A stretch of 64,000 nucleotides of DNA from Devosia sp. GTDB taxonomy: Bacteria > Pseudomonadota > Alphaproteobacteria > Rhizobiales > Devosiaceae. Shown here piece after piece: positions 33,107 to 43,356 of this stretch (its first letter is position 1; every line of letters starts with the position of its first letter). Where the stretch lies: the NCBI RefSeq assembly GCF_025809055.1, contig NZ_CP075529.1:868001-932000 (forward strand), written 5' to 3'. Below the pieces are notes generated by a model that worked only from the letters and a program-made list of their open reading frames with translations, was not told the origin of the DNA and ran no database searches. The position numbers and the translations under genes are program-made.

Positions 33107-33915
33107 TGGCCCGCCCTGCCCGCTCCATCGGTGAACTTGCGCTGATCGCCCTGGCACTCGTCCTGGCCATCGTCATCCTTGTCGTGCCCCTGGCGCTTAT
33201 CTTCTCCTTCGCCCTGCGCGAAGGCTTCGGCACTTACCTCGCCAACATCATCGAGCCCAACACCCTGCACGCCGTCTGGCTGACTGTAATGACGGCGCTC
33301 ATCGTCGTTCCCATCAACCTGACGGTCGGCGCCGCCCTTGCCTGGCTGGTGACCCGGTTCCGCTTTCGCGGCCGGCAATTGCTGATCAGCTTCATCGAAC
33401 TGCCCGCCTCCATGAGCCCCATCGTCGCCGGGGTGGTCTATCTGTTCCTCTATGGCGGCCAGGGCCTGCTCGGCCCCACGCTGCAGGCCAACAACCTCCA
33501 GGTCATGTTCACGCCATTGGCCATCGTCCTCGTGAGCCTCTTTGTCACTGCGCCCTTTGCCGCCCGCGAACTCATTCCCCTGATGAGCCAGCAGGGCACC
33601 GAAGACGAGGAAGCCGCCCTCTCGCTGGGCGCCAATGGCTGGCAGATGTTCTGGCACGTGACCCTACCCAATATCTCCTGGGCCCTGCTCTACGGCGCCA
33701 TCCTGACCAATGCCCGCGTCATGGGCGAGTTTGGCGCCGTCTCGGTTGTCTCCGGCGCCATTCGCGGCCAGACCAATACCCTGCCCCTCCAGATCAACCT
33801 GCTCTTCAACGACTTCAACACCACCGGCGCTTTCGCCGCCGCCTCGACCCTAACCCTGATCGCCATTGTCACCCTGGTGCTGAAATCGCTCCTCGAGGCC
33901 CGCCGCCACGGCTAG
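33106..33915 (+). CDS. cysW: Sulfate ABC transporter permease CysW
   Basis: 269 residues from the ATG at 33106, which shares one base with the cysT stop. The frame is open further upstream through cysT, but that portion is only an out-of-frame reading of cysT. It has membrane helices, an EAA-like loop ALSLGANGWQMFWHVTLPNI, and NARVMGEFGAVSVVSGAIRG. The expected cysA ATPase gene does not follow: a 348-base repeat-rich gap and folP come next. The ATPase must be supplied from elsewhere. Confidence 0.93.
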   Translation: MARPARSIGELALIALALVLAIVILVVPLALIFSFALREGFGTYLANIIEPNTLHAVWLTVMTALIVVPINLTVGAALAWLVTRFRFRGRQLLISFIELPASMSPIVAGVVYLFLYGGQGLLGPTLQANNLQVMFTPLAIVLVSLFVTAPFAARELIPLMSQQGTEDEEAALSLGANGWQMFWHVTLPNISWALLYGAILTNARVMGEFGAVSVVSGAIRGQTNTLPLQINLLFNDFNTTGAFAAASTLTLIAIVTLVLKSLLEARRHG

Positions 33916-33942
33916 CGTCGACGCTTGTTGGGTGGGGCACCA

Positions 33943-34115
33943 CCTCCCCCTCCCAAGGGGGAGGTAGCAGAGCTTGGTTGCGGAGCAACCTGGCGTCGCT
34001 AGGAGGGGGTGAGGATCAAGCAGCCCCATTGGCGAGCGCGCCAACTTCACCCTCCCCCTTGTGGGGAGGGTAGCGAAGCTAGGCCGCCAGGCCATAGCGT
34101 AGCTAGGGAGGGGGT
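33943..34115. repeat. Two adjacent mosaic repeats between cysW and folP
   Basis: The first copy starts with CCTCCCCC...GGGGGAGG (33943-33964) and includes GGTTGCGGAGCAACC. The second (about 34047-34115) starts CCCTCCCCCTTGTGGGGAGGG and continues with GTAGCGAAGCTAGGCC and CATAGCGTAGCTAGGGAGGG. They belong to the same family as the elements near 531, 26145-27690 and 32095. The rest of the gap 33916-34263 has no gene. Confidence 0.7.
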
Positions 34116-34263
34116 AAACTCACCACCCACCCTTCGTCACGCCGGGCTTGACCAGAGGGCTCTTTACTTCCTAATGGCAACCCAAGCGCCCCCCTCGAGT
34201 AAAGCCGGAGGATGCCCACCGTGGCAGTTCGGGGCCCAAGCTGCCGGACCCATCGGAGCCGCC

Positions 34264-35115
34264 ATGCACACCAGCCACACCATTCGCCTGCGCAACCGCC
34301 CCCCGCTTGTGCTCGGCCGCCGGGCCCTGGTCATGGGCATCCTCAATGTCACCCCAGACAGTTTTTCCGATGGCGGCACCCACAATCGCGTCGACGCTGC
34401 CCTCGCCCAGGCCCGCAGAATGCTCGACGAGGGGGCGGACATCATCGATATCGGCGGCGAGAGCACCAGGCCGGGTGCTGAGCCGGTCCCCGTCCAGGAG
34501 GAACTGGACCGCGTCCTGCCGGTTATCGACGCCATCCGTGCCGCCGGGATTTCGGCTCCCATCTCCATCGACACCATGAAGCCCCTTGTGGCGCATCAGG
34601 CGATCGAGGCCGGCGCGGATATCATCAACGACGTCAATGGGCTGCAGGGCGCCCCCGAAATGGCCGAGATTGCGGCGATCATGGATGTGCCTGTCATCGC
34701 CATGCACTGGGACCGCGACTGGAGCGCAGAAACCGATCCCATGCCGTCCATGATCACCTGGTTCAAGCACACGCTGTCTATCGCCTCCAATGCCGGCATC
34801 GACCCGCGCCGCGTCATCCTCGACCCCGGTTTCGGCTTCACCAAAACCCTGAATCAAAACTACAGCATTCTCCGGCAACTCCCTGACCTCGCAGGCACTT
34901 TCCCGAACAATGCAATTCTGGTGGGCACCTCGCGAAAATCCATGATCGGAAAGATACTGGACAATCAGCCGGCCGAGCGCCTGGCTGGCACCATTGCGAC
35001 CACCGTGCAGGGCTACGAGCATGGCGGCCACATATTTCGCGTTCACGACGTTGCGCCCAACCGCGACGCCCTTCGCGTCGCCGAAGCAACCATGTATGGT
35101 CCGACCGAACAATGA
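34264..35115 (+). CDS. folP: Dihydropteroate synthase
   Basis: 283 residues from the ATG at 34264. The frame is open upstream through repeat sequence, and the chosen start is just before conserved sequence. Signature blocks: MGILNVTPDSFSDGG (pterin/phosphate loop 1), GADIIDIGGESTRPG, ISIDTMKP, IINDVNGL, DPGFGFTK and LVGTSRKSMIG, all with the canonical active-site residues. It condenses p-aminobenzoate with 6-hydroxymethyl-7,8-dihydropterin diphosphate to dihydropteroate. folB and folK follow, making a folate cluster. Confidence 0.96.
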   Translation: MHTSHTIRLRNRPPLVLGRRALVMGILNVTPDSFSDGGTHNRVDAALAQARRMLDEGADIIDIGGESTRPGAEPVPVQEELDRVLPVIDAIRAAGISAPISIDTMKPLVAHQAIEAGADIINDVNGLQGAPEMAEIAAIMDVPVIAMHWDRDWSAETDPMPSMITWFKHTLSIASNAGIDPRRVILDPGFGFTKTLNQNYSILRQLPDLAGTFPNNAILVGTSRKSMIGKILDNQPAERLAGTIATTVQGYEHGGHIFRVHDVAPNRDALRVAEATMYGPTEQ

Positions 35116-35193
35116 TGGCGCGAGACCTTTGCGCGACGGAGCGGCCTCTTCACTGACAGTCACCCCGGCGAAGGCCGCCCCAACCCCGGGTCA

Positions 35194-35211
35194 TTCCCGC
35201 GAAAGCGGGAA
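35194..35211. repeat. Short dispersed palindrome between folP and folB
   Basis: TTCCCGC-GAAA-GCGGGAA, 7-base arms with a GAAA tetraloop, inside the widely dispersed CATTCCCGCGAAAGCGGGAA type of repeat. It sits in the 132-base folP-folB gap. Confidence 0.55.
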
Positions 35212-35247
35212 CCCCCGTTTCCTCCTCAATGAAGCCAGGAGCGTCTC

Positions 35248-35631
35248 ATGACCGCACCCTTCACCGGCGACCGTATCATCCTCAACGATCTTGGGTTTTA
35301 CGGCTATCACGGCCTGTTCAGCGAGGAAGCCAAGCTGGGGCAGCGCTTCCTGATCGACCTGCAATGCGGGGTGGACCTCTCCGCCCCCGCCAGGACCGAC
35401 GAGATCGGCAAGACGGTCTCCTATGCCGACATCTACGATGTGGTGAAAGCCACCTTCGAAGGCCAGCGGACCAAGCTCATCGAGGCCCTGGCCCAGAACA
35501 TCGCGACGGCCCTGTTCGCCGCCTTCGCTGATATCGACTGGATCATCGTCCGTGTCCGCAAGCCCGAAGCGCCGATTGCCATGGTGCGGGGCGAAGCCGC
35601 CGTCGAACTCCACCGCGTGAGGCCGCAGTGA
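35248..35631 (+). CDS. folB: Dihydroneopterin aldolase
   Basis: 127 residues, normal for FolB, with AGGAG upstream of the ATG. GDRIILNDLGFYGYHGLFSE contains the conserved Tyr/His/Gly segment and the following glutamate. SYADIYDVVKATFEG and a C-terminal VRVRKPEAPI, with the catalytic lysine, are family blocks. It splits 7,8-dihydroneopterin to 6-hydroxymethyl-dihydropterin and glycolaldehyde. The stop overlaps the folK start (TGATG). Confidence 0.94.
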   Translation: MTAPFTGDRIILNDLGFYGYHGLFSEEAKLGQRFLIDLQCGVDLSAPARTDEIGKTVSYADIYDVVKATFEGQRTKLIEALAQNIATALFAAFADIDWIIVRVRKPEAPIAMVRGEAAVELHRVRPQ

Positions 35632-36086
35632 TGGCCACGGCCTGGCTCAGCCTCGGCGCCAATATCGGCGATCCGGCCGCGCAGCTCGCAGACGCCATCG
35701 ACCGCCTCGACACTCACGCGCAGATAGCCGTCACCGCGCAATCGGCAGTCATCCGCACCCCCGCCTGGGGCAAGACCGATCAGCCCGATTTCGCCAATAT
35801 GGCCGCGACGGTCGAAACCAGCCTGGCGCCGGTTGACCTGCTGCACGTCTGCCTCGACATCGAACGGGAAATGGGCCGAGTGCGCCACGAAGTCTGGGGC
35901 CCGCGCCTCATAGATATCGACATCATCGCCTATGAGCGGCTGGAAGTGGAATCCGCCAAGCTGGTGTTACCACACCGGTTTGCGCATGAACGTGACTTCG
36001 TTCTCTTGCCATTGCGGGAAATTTCGCCTGAAACCGCCGACTGGATCATTCACAGGGCACAGTCGCAAACGCTAGCAATGCGCTAA
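35631..36086 (+). CDS. folK: 6-hydroxymethyl-7,8-dihydropterin pyrophosphokinase
   Basis: 151 residues from the ATG at 35631 (a GTG one codon earlier is possible). LSLGANIGDP at the N-terminus, RTPAWGKTDQPDFANMAATVET, REMGRVRHEVWGPRLIDIDI (HPPK signature with the metal-binding aspartates), and LPHRFAHERDFVLLPL. It transfers pyrophosphate from ATP to make the substrate of FolP. Translationally coupled to folB, and convergent with the ATP12 gene 5 bases beyond. Confidence 0.95.
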   Translation: MATAWLSLGANIGDPAAQLADAIDRLDTHAQIAVTAQSAVIRTPAWGKTDQPDFANMAATVETSLAPVDLLHVCLDIEREMGRVRHEVWGPRLIDIDIIAYERLEVESAKLVLPHRFAHERDFVLLPLREISPETADWIIHRAQSQTLAMR

Positions 36087-36091
36087 CCAAA

Positions 36092-36874
36092 TCACCCCTG
36101 GCGCAGGGCTTCCATCAGGCGCACGGCCGTGTCGAACTCGACCCGGCGCTTCGCCCGCCGCTCGCTGGCCTCTTCGTCCTCACCCCACTGCCGGATCTGG
36201 AAATCTTCGTCCAGATGCGCCGCCGTCCACACGTCATCGGCGGTCAGCAGCTTGTTGTAGAGCGCAATGGTCAGCAGTCCAGATCCGGTCAACCCGGTCA
36301 AGGAAACAAGCGCCGTCAGCAGATGCAGCCCTAGACCGTCGAGCGATTTATCGAGTTTTTGCAAGGTGTTATCGGGCTGCGCCTGATGCAGGATGCCAAT
36401 GGTCGGCTGGAAGGCCACCTCGAAATGGCGTGCCAGCTTGACCAGCGCCCCGTCCCAGATCCGGTCCTGTTCGGCGACCAGTTCCTGGGGAGAATCGGCC
36501 CGGTAGAGCAGGAGGTCATTGCCGGCGAATTTGATGATCTCGGCCCGGAAAGCCGGGATCAGTTCATCGCCGCTCTCCACCGCCGAATTGACCAGACGCA
36601 CCATGGGCATGGTGCCAGGATCGATGAACTCACCCTGCCCGGCCCACTCGGCAGCCATCGCCTGGGCGGTATCAAGTGCTTCTACCAAAACGGGAATTTT
36701 CTTCCCCGGGGTCCGGACCTGCCGCCCATCCAGCGTCACCGCAAACCCGTTTTCGAGGCGTGCCACGTCCACCTGCTTGTAAAACCGCTTGGGCAATTCC
36801 ACCCGGTTCAGATGCTGTGCCCGACCATAGCCATCGTCCCGATGCCGGTGTGCTTCTTCAAGCTGATCACGCAT
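36092..36874 (-). CDS. ATP12-family F1-ATPase assembly chaperone
   Basis: 260 residues from the ATG at 36874, one base after the stop of the upstream HAD gene. PKRFYKQVDVARLENGFAV is followed by TLDGRQVRTPGKK, the ATP12 N-terminal block. AMAAEWAGQGEFIDPGTMPM then VRLVNSA, and DLLLYRADSP, also match. ATP12 binds F1 alpha subunit during ATP synthase assembly in mitochondria and alphaproteobacteria. The crcB-rluC-HAD-ATP12 order is common in Hyphomicrobiales. Confidence 0.92.
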   Translation of the reverse strand: MRDQLEEAHRHRDDGYGRAQHLNRVELPKRFYKQVDVARLENGFAVTLDGRQVRTPGKKIPVLVEALDTAQAMAAEWAGQGEFIDPGTMPMVRLVNSAVESGDELIPAFRAEIIKFAGNDLLLYRADSPQELVAEQDRIWDGALVKLARHFEVAFQPTIGILHQAQPDNTLQKLDKSLDGLGLHLLTALVSLTGLTGSGLLTIALYNKLLTADDVWTAAHLDEDFQIRQWGEDEEASERRAKRRVEFDTAVRLMEALRQG

Positions 36875-36875
36875 G

Positions 36876-37541
36876 TCAGGTCTCCAGAACCGTGTCGATC
36901 GCCGCAGGCAGGTCGGCATAGGCGCTGACAAGAATGTCTGCACCCGCCCCGGTCAACTCATTCGCGTGGTGATAACCCCATGTAACGCCAATGGTTTTCG
37001 TGCCCGCGGCTTTGCCCATTTCCATGTCGAAAGTCGTATCGCCAATGATAACCGTCCGCTCCCTCCGGGCGCCGGTCTCGGCCATCGCCCGCTCCATCAT
37101 GGCCGGATGCGGCTTGGATGGATTGTGGTCCGGCGTCTGCAGCGTCGAGAAAAACTGCGCAATATCATGCAGTTGCGTCAGGCGATGCACGCCGGCAAGC
37201 CCCTTGCCGGTGGCGATGCCAAGGACGATATCGTCCCTCGCAGCCAGTTCGACAATCGCCTCCCGCGCCCCGGGAAACAGGCCTTCCCGGCCCTCTGCAG
37301 CCACCAGCGAAGCGCGGTAGTGGGCCCGATAGGCCGTGGCCAGTTTCTCAGCCAGAGCCACGTCATCCGTGCCCAAAAGGCGCAGCATGGCCTGCGGCAG
37401 GCTAAGGCCGATGATCCGCCGCACCCGCTCCGGCGAAGGCGCACTCAGCCCGGCTTCCGAAAAGGTCGTCGCCATATGCTCGGCGATCAGTGACGCCGTG
37501 TCGATCAGCGTCCCGTCCATGTCGAACATGATCAGCTTCAT
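36876..37541 (-). CDS. HAD-IA family phosphatase (phosphoglycolate phosphatase-like)
   Basis: 221 residues. MFDMDGTLIDT (nucleophile motif I), IATGKGL (motif II Thr), KPHPAMM (motif III Lys) and VIIGDTTFDMEMGKAAG (motif IV) define a HAD subfamily IA phosphatase with a helical cap. The substrate is unknown. Gph-like activity is a guess from similarity. Its start overlaps the rluC stop by 4 bases and its stop lies one base before the ATP12 start, so it is inside a tight leftward operon. Confidence 0.88.
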   Translation of the reverse strand: MKLIMFDMDGTLIDTASLIAEHMATTFSEAGLSAPSPERVRRIIGLSLPQAMLRLLGTDDVALAEKLATAYRAHYRASLVAAEGREGLFPGAREAIVELAARDDIVLGIATGKGLAGVHRLTQLHDIAQFFSTLQTPDHNPSKPHPAMMERAMAETGARRERTVIIGDTTFDMEMGKAAGTKTIGVTWGYHHANELTGAGADILVSAYADLPAAIDTVLET

Positions 37542-38527
37542 GCGCCGTCCTCGGGATCGGTATTTTGCGCATCATAGCGGTCCGCATCAAAGCCCAATGC
37601 ATCCCAGCTTTCGCGCATATGCGGCGGTAAAGGCGCTGAAATATCGAGCCTTTTTCCATTGCGCAGGGGCAGCGCAATGCGGCGGGCATGCAGATGCAGC
37701 CCCTCGCCCAGGCCTGGCGCCGGCTGCCAGTTCTCGATGTTGAAATAGCGCGGATCGCCGATGATCGGCGTCCCCAACTGCGCCATGTGCACGCGCAACT
37801 GGTGCGTGCGGCCGGTTACCGGCTTCAGCGTCACCCATGCGAAACGCCGGCTGGCCGTATCGGTGGTTGAGTAATAGCTGGAGGAGTGAACGGCCCCATG
37901 CGCCCCATTGCGCACCACGACCATCTGTTCGCCATCGGTCGTCTGCTGCTTGGCGAGGAAACAGGAAATCTCACCCTGACGCGGCGTCGGATTACCCGCC
38001 ACCAGGGCCCAATAGATCTTGCGGGCAGAACGCGAACGGAACACCGAACCAAAATGCTTGGCGGCGGCGGCTGTCTTGGCGACAACCAGGCAGCCCGAGG
38101 TGTCGCGATCAAGCCGGTGCACCAGGCGCGGCGCCTCGCCCTGCTTGTTCGGCAGGTTCTTCAACAGCCCGTCCATGTGCCGCACCGTGCCGCTACCACC
38201 CTGCACGGCCAGGCCATGCGGCTTGTTGAAGACATAGAGATCGTCGTCCTCGTAGAGGATGATGTCCTTGAGAAAGCGGACGTCCTGCTCATTGACCTTG
38301 AACGGGCGAACGGTGTCGGCGTCATCGATCGGCGGAATGCGGACAATCTGCCCTTCGTTGAGGCGCGTACTGGTCTGCACCTTGGCCTTGTCGACCCGCA
38401 CCTCGCCGTTTCGAATGAGCTTTTGCAGGCGACCGAAGCCCAGTTGCGGGTAATGCCGGGCGAACCAGCGGTCGAGGCGCACGCCATCATCATCCGCCGC
38501 CACTTCACGATGTTGAACGCCACTCAT
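37538..38527 (-). CDS. rluC: Ribosomal large-subunit pseudouridine synthase RluC
   Basis: 329 residues from the ATG at 38527 (ATGA overlap with crcB stop). An N-terminal S4-like RNA-binding domain (RLDRWFARHYPQLGFGRLQK) precedes the RluA-type catalytic domain with RLVHRLDRDTSGCLVVAK (catalytic Asp) and VTGRTHQLRVHMAQLGTPII. It isomerises uridines in 23S rRNA. It could also be named RluD-like, but the neighbourhood fits RluC. Confidence 0.9.
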   Translation of the reverse strand: MSGVQHREVAADDDGVRLDRWFARHYPQLGFGRLQKLIRNGEVRVDKAKVQTSTRLNEGQIVRIPPIDDADTVRPFKVNEQDVRFLKDIILYEDDDLYVFNKPHGLAVQGGSGTVRHMDGLLKNLPNKQGEAPRLVHRLDRDTSGCLVVAKTAAAAKHFGSVFRSRSARKIYWALVAGNPTPRQGEISCFLAKQQTTDGEQMVVVRNGAHGAVHSSSYYSTTDTASRRFAWVTLKPVTGRTHQLRVHMAQLGTPIIGDPRYFNIENWQPAPGLGEGLHLHARRIALPLRNGKRLDISAPLPPHMRESWDALGFDADRYDAQNTDPEDGA

Positions 38528-38904
38528 GCCGCACCTCTGGTTATCAGCAGACCGAGATATAGGCCGGCAAGGCAAATCACAACGGACATGCCGATATAGA
38601 ATAGCGCTTGCGCCAGTTCGCCGCGCTCAATCAGAACAATCGTGTCGAGCGAAAAGGACGAGAAGGTTGTGAACCCACCCAAAAGCCCCACGGCAACGAA
38701 GAGCCTGATTTCGTAGGCCATTTGGGGCATCGTCCGCGCCAGAAGGCCGATCAGGACGCCCATGAAAAAGGAACCTGCGATATTGACCACCAGTGTTGCC
38801 AGTGGAAAGCCGGTCGACCATGCGCGGCCGATCAGGCTGGAAATGCCGTAGCGGGCAGCAGCACCGAGGGCGCCACCCAAGCCCACCAACAGATATGCCT
38901 GCAT
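38524..38904 (-). CDS. crcB: Fluoride ion channel CrcB (FluC)
   Basis: 126 residues, four membrane helices. GLGGALGAAARYGIS near the N-terminus and LLGGFTTFSSFSLDT (the phenylalanine-box/Na+ region) are the Fluc signatures. It exports fluoride as a dual-topology dimer. Its ATG is 3 bases after the rarA stop, so there is no room for its own promoter or a fluoride riboswitch. It belongs to the rarA-led operon. Confidence 0.94.
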   Translation of the reverse strand: MQAYLLVGLGGALGAAARYGISSLIGRAWSTGFPLATLVVNIAGSFFMGVLIGLLARTMPQMAYEIRLFVAVGLLGGFTTFSSFSLDTIVLIERGELAQALFYIGMSVVICLAGLYLGLLITRGAA

Positions 38905-38907
38905 GTT

Positions 38908-40230
38908 CTAGTCCCCTGACCCATCACCATTTTTGGCCGCCCGCAGCCGCGCGAAATAGTCCATTCGCTTGCGCAGATCCCGCTCAAAACCCCGCTCAAC
39001 CGGGTGGTAGAAGTCCTGCCGGCCGATTTTCTCGGGGAAGTATTCCTGGCCCGAAAAGGCCTCGGGCGTGTCGTGGTCGTAGATATAGCCCTCGCCATAG
39101 CCCTGCCCCTTCATCATCTTCGTCGGCGCATTGAGGATGACCATGGGAGGGGTGGGCGAGCCCGTGGATTTGGCGACCGACACCGCCGCCTTGTAGGCGG
39201 TATAGACCGCGTTCGATTTGGGCGCGAGCGCCAGATACACCACGACCTGCGCCAGCGACAACTCGCCCTCGGGCGACCCCAGCATCTGATAGGCGTCGCG
39301 CCCGGCAATAGCGAGTTGCAGCGCCTGCGGATCGGCCAGGCCGACATCCTCGGACGCCATGCGAATGAGGCGCCGGGCAAGGAACAGCGGATCCTCGCCC
39401 GCATCAAGCATACGCGCGAAATAGTAGAGCGCCGCATCCGGGTCCGAACCCCGAATGGTCTTGTGCAGCGCCGAGATCAGATTGTAGTGCCCATCCTGTG
39501 CCTTGTCGTAGATCGGCGCCCGGCGCTGAACGACAGTTAGGAGGCTCGTGGCATCCAGCGTTTCGTCAGGCTGTGCCGAAGCCAGGATTTCCTCGACCAG
39601 CCCCAACAGAGCCCGCCCGTCGCCATCTGCGAGCCCAAGCAGCGTTTCGCGCGCGCCCTCTTCTAGCGGCAGCGAGGCGCCCAACAGCTCTTCCGCCCGC
39701 CCCAGGAGATTTTCGAGATCGTCCCGCCCCAGCGACTCGAACCGCAACACCTGGCTGCGCGACAGCAGGGCCGCATTGAGCTCGAATGACGGGTTCTCGG
39801 TGGTGGCGCCAACCAGAACAACAGTTCCGTCCTCCATGACCGGCAGGAAACTGTCCTGCTGCGCCCGGTTGAACCGATGGATTTCGTCGACAAACAGAAG
39901 CGTCCGGTGGCCGGACAACCGCTCGAACCGCGCCTTCTCGAACACCTTTTTGAGGTCAGCAACACCGGAAAAGATCGCCGATATCTGCTCGAACCGGTAG
40001 CCGATCTGGTCCGCCAAAAGCCTCGCCACCGTGGTCTTGCCCGTCCCCGGCGGACCCCACAGGATAAGGGAGCCCAGCCGGCCGGAAGCCAGCATCCGGC
40101 GCAAGGTACCGCCCTCGCCGAGCAGATGGGTCTGCCCAATAACCTCGTCGAGCCCACGGGGCCGCAACTGGTCGGCTAGCGGACGGGCCTTGTCGGTTTC
40201 CGTGGGATCGGCGGCGAAGAGGTCGGACAT
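38908..40230 (-). CDS. rarA: Replication-associated recombination protein A (RarA/MgsA)
   Basis: 440 residues. The AAA+ domain has Walker A GPPGTGKTTVARLLAD, Walker B LFVDEIHRFNRAQQD and sensor 1 VGATTENPSFELN. The C-terminal part has ISALHKTIRGSDPDAALYYF and the MgsA_C segment near VYTAYKAA. RarA acts at stalled replication forks in the cytoplasm. It precedes crcB and follows the HtrA gene after an unremarkable 90-base gap. Confidence 0.95.
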   Translation of the reverse strand: MSDLFAADPTETDKARPLADQLRPRGLDEVIGQTHLLGEGGTLRRMLASGRLGSLILWGPPGTGKTTVARLLADQIGYRFEQISAIFSGVADLKKVFEKARFERLSGHRTLLFVDEIHRFNRAQQDSFLPVMEDGTVVLVGATTENPSFELNAALLSRSQVLRFESLGRDDLENLLGRAEELLGASLPLEEGARETLLGLADGDGRALLGLVEEILASAQPDETLDATSLLTVVQRRAPIYDKAQDGHYNLISALHKTIRGSDPDAALYYFARMLDAGEDPLFLARRLIRMASEDVGLADPQALQLAIAGRDAYQMLGSPEGELSLAQVVVYLALAPKSNAVYTAYKAAVSVAKSTGSPTPPMVILNAPTKMMKGQGYGEGYIYDHDTPEAFSGQEYFPEKIGRQDFYHPVERGFERDLRKRMDYFARLRAAKNGDGSGD

Positions 40231-40320
40231 GGCAGGGTTTTAGCCCATTGCAATCGAGTTTCGTAGCGTTTCCGACAGATCACACTGGGAAATCCCCCGG
40301 GACCGGCAGCGCTGGGCAAA

Positions 40321-41790
<1,470 letters not shown>

Positions 41791-42044
41791 GACCATCTCT
41801 TTGGATTCAATTTATGAACAGGAACCTGCCCTATGGACGCGGCGAGCAAAACGCCCGGAATCTGTCATGAAAATGACGCGTGGTTATAGTTGCTGCTACG
41901 ATGAAATAAACGTTTGCGTGAGGGGGCCGACGGCCCTATATGCAGCGCTCACTTTTGACATTTCCGGATAGCGGCGGGGGAGCCAAAGCCCAAGGAAATG
42001 CAAGACCCTCAACGTCCCTCCAGCCCCGAAAGGCCTGTTGTCCA

Positions 42045-43223
42045 ATGACCGACGAGCCGAAGACAGTCTATGCCAATACGTCTGCGCTGATTGCCGCGGA
42101 GACGCCGGACTTTCCGAGCTTCCTGTTCTCCGAAAAGGAGTTCCACAGGGCCATCCGGGTGTTCAAGAAGGGCTTCGACGGGCTGCTGACCTATGCGGTC
42201 AAGTGTAATCCCTCTCCCCATATCATTGCCCAGCTGCACGCCGAGGGCCTCAAGGCCTTTGACGTCGCTTCCAATATGGAAATGGAACTCGTGCGCGACT
42301 ACGCGCCCGGCGCGGTGATGCACTACAACAATCCGATCAAGAACAAGCGCGAGATCGAGCGCGCTTATGAAGAGTTCGGCGTCCGCAGCTTCACCATCGA
42401 CCATCCCCAGCAGCTCGACCAGCTTGCCGCAGTTGTGTCGCCCAGCCGCGATGTCGAGGTGACCACCCGTTTCAAGGCCGGCAAGGCGCTGAAGTCCTAC
42501 GATTTCGGCATCAAGTTCGGCGTCATGGAACAGGGCGCCGCGGAGATCGTCACTGCCGTCGAAAAGATGGGCTACACGCCAAGCCTGTGCTTCCACGTCG
42601 GCAGCCAGTGCGAGGACGCCTATGCCTATGAACGGCACATCGCGGCGGCAGCCCGCATCGTCGAGGAAGCCGGGATCGAGCTCAAGCGGCTCAATATCGG
42701 CGGCGGCTACCCTGCGCCCTACCCGACCAGCGAAGCCCCGCCGATGGACTACTATTTCGAAACCATCAGCGCCGCAGTCGAAGAGCATTTCGGCAAGAAG
42801 AAGCCCGAGCTGATCATCGAGCCTGGCCGGGCGCTGGTGACGTCTTCCACCTCCCTGCTATTGCGCGTCAAGCATCAGCGCGGCGGCCAGGCCGTTTACG
42901 TCAATGACGGGGCCTATGGCGCACTGATGGAAGTGAAGTTCATGCACTTCACCCCCCCGGTCCGGGTCTGGCGCGGCCCGCGCCTGCATGACAATGACGG
43001 CGAGTTCAGCGAATTCACGCTCTGGGGCCCCACCTGCGATAGCTATGACGTGCTGCCCCAGGTCTTCACCCTGCCCTCGGACATTGATGAGGACGACTGG
43101 ATCGAGTTCGGCCTGATGGGCGCCTATACCCAGGCCTCGCTGACCCCGTTCAACGGCTTCATCCGCCGCGACCAGTACTGGGTCGAGGACGTTTATACCG
43201 GCAAGGATCTCGCGCCGGAATAA
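42045..43223 (+). CDS. Type III PLP-dependent decarboxylase (ornithine/lysine decarboxylase family)
   Basis: 392 residues from the ATG at 42045. It has an alanine racemase-like barrel with the PLP lysine in YAVKCNPSP (K53), HVGSQCED, LNIGGGYPAPYP (phosphate loop) and EPGRALVTSS. The C-terminal domain has WGPTCDSYDVL, whose cysteine completes the active site across the dimer. Enzymes of this group decarboxylate ornithine and often lysine to putrescine or cadaverine for polyamine synthesis. Substrate preference is not decidable by eye. The upstream 254-base gap is shared with the divergent HtrA gene and contains a small GGGCC-GAC-GGCCC hairpin at 41924-41936. Confidence 0.88.
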   Translation: MTDEPKTVYANTSALIAAETPDFPSFLFSEKEFHRAIRVFKKGFDGLLTYAVKCNPSPHIIAQLHAEGLKAFDVASNMEMELVRDYAPGAVMHYNNPIKNKREIERAYEEFGVRSFTIDHPQQLDQLAAVVSPSRDVEVTTRFKAGKALKSYDFGIKFGVMEQGAAEIVTAVEKMGYTPSLCFHVGSQCEDAYAYERHIAAAARIVEEAGIELKRLNIGGGYPAPYPTSEAPPMDYYFETISAAVEEHFGKKKPELIIEPGRALVTSSTSLLLRVKHQRGGQAVYVNDGAYGALMEVKFMHFTPPVRVWRGPRLHDNDGEFSEFTLWGPTCDSYDVLPQVFTLPSDIDEDDWIEFGLMGAYTQASLTPFNGFIRRDQYWVEDVYTGKDLAPE

Positions 43224-43252
43224 GGCTGAACACCTGCCAGCCCCCCTCCTGA

Positions 43253-43343
43253 CCTCCCCCTGATAGGGGGAGGAACTCAGCCCGTGGTCGGGCAATATTT
43301 GCGTCACCAGCTTGATCTGCTCCTCCTCCATCGGGGGAGACCA
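43253..43343. repeat. Mosaic-repeat fragment
   Basis: CCTCCCCC...GGGGGAGG (43253-43273) follows the decarboxylase gene, and a related CTCCTCC...GGGGGAG lies near 43321-43340. This is a degenerate member of the mosaic family seen elsewhere in the window, just before the P-loop kinase-like gene. Confidence 0.45.
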
Positions 43344-43356
43344 GAAGGGGGTATCC

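Noticed and set aside
38905..38930. Fluoride riboswitch before crcB
   Set aside because: Only 3 bases separate rarA from crcB, so there is no space for one.
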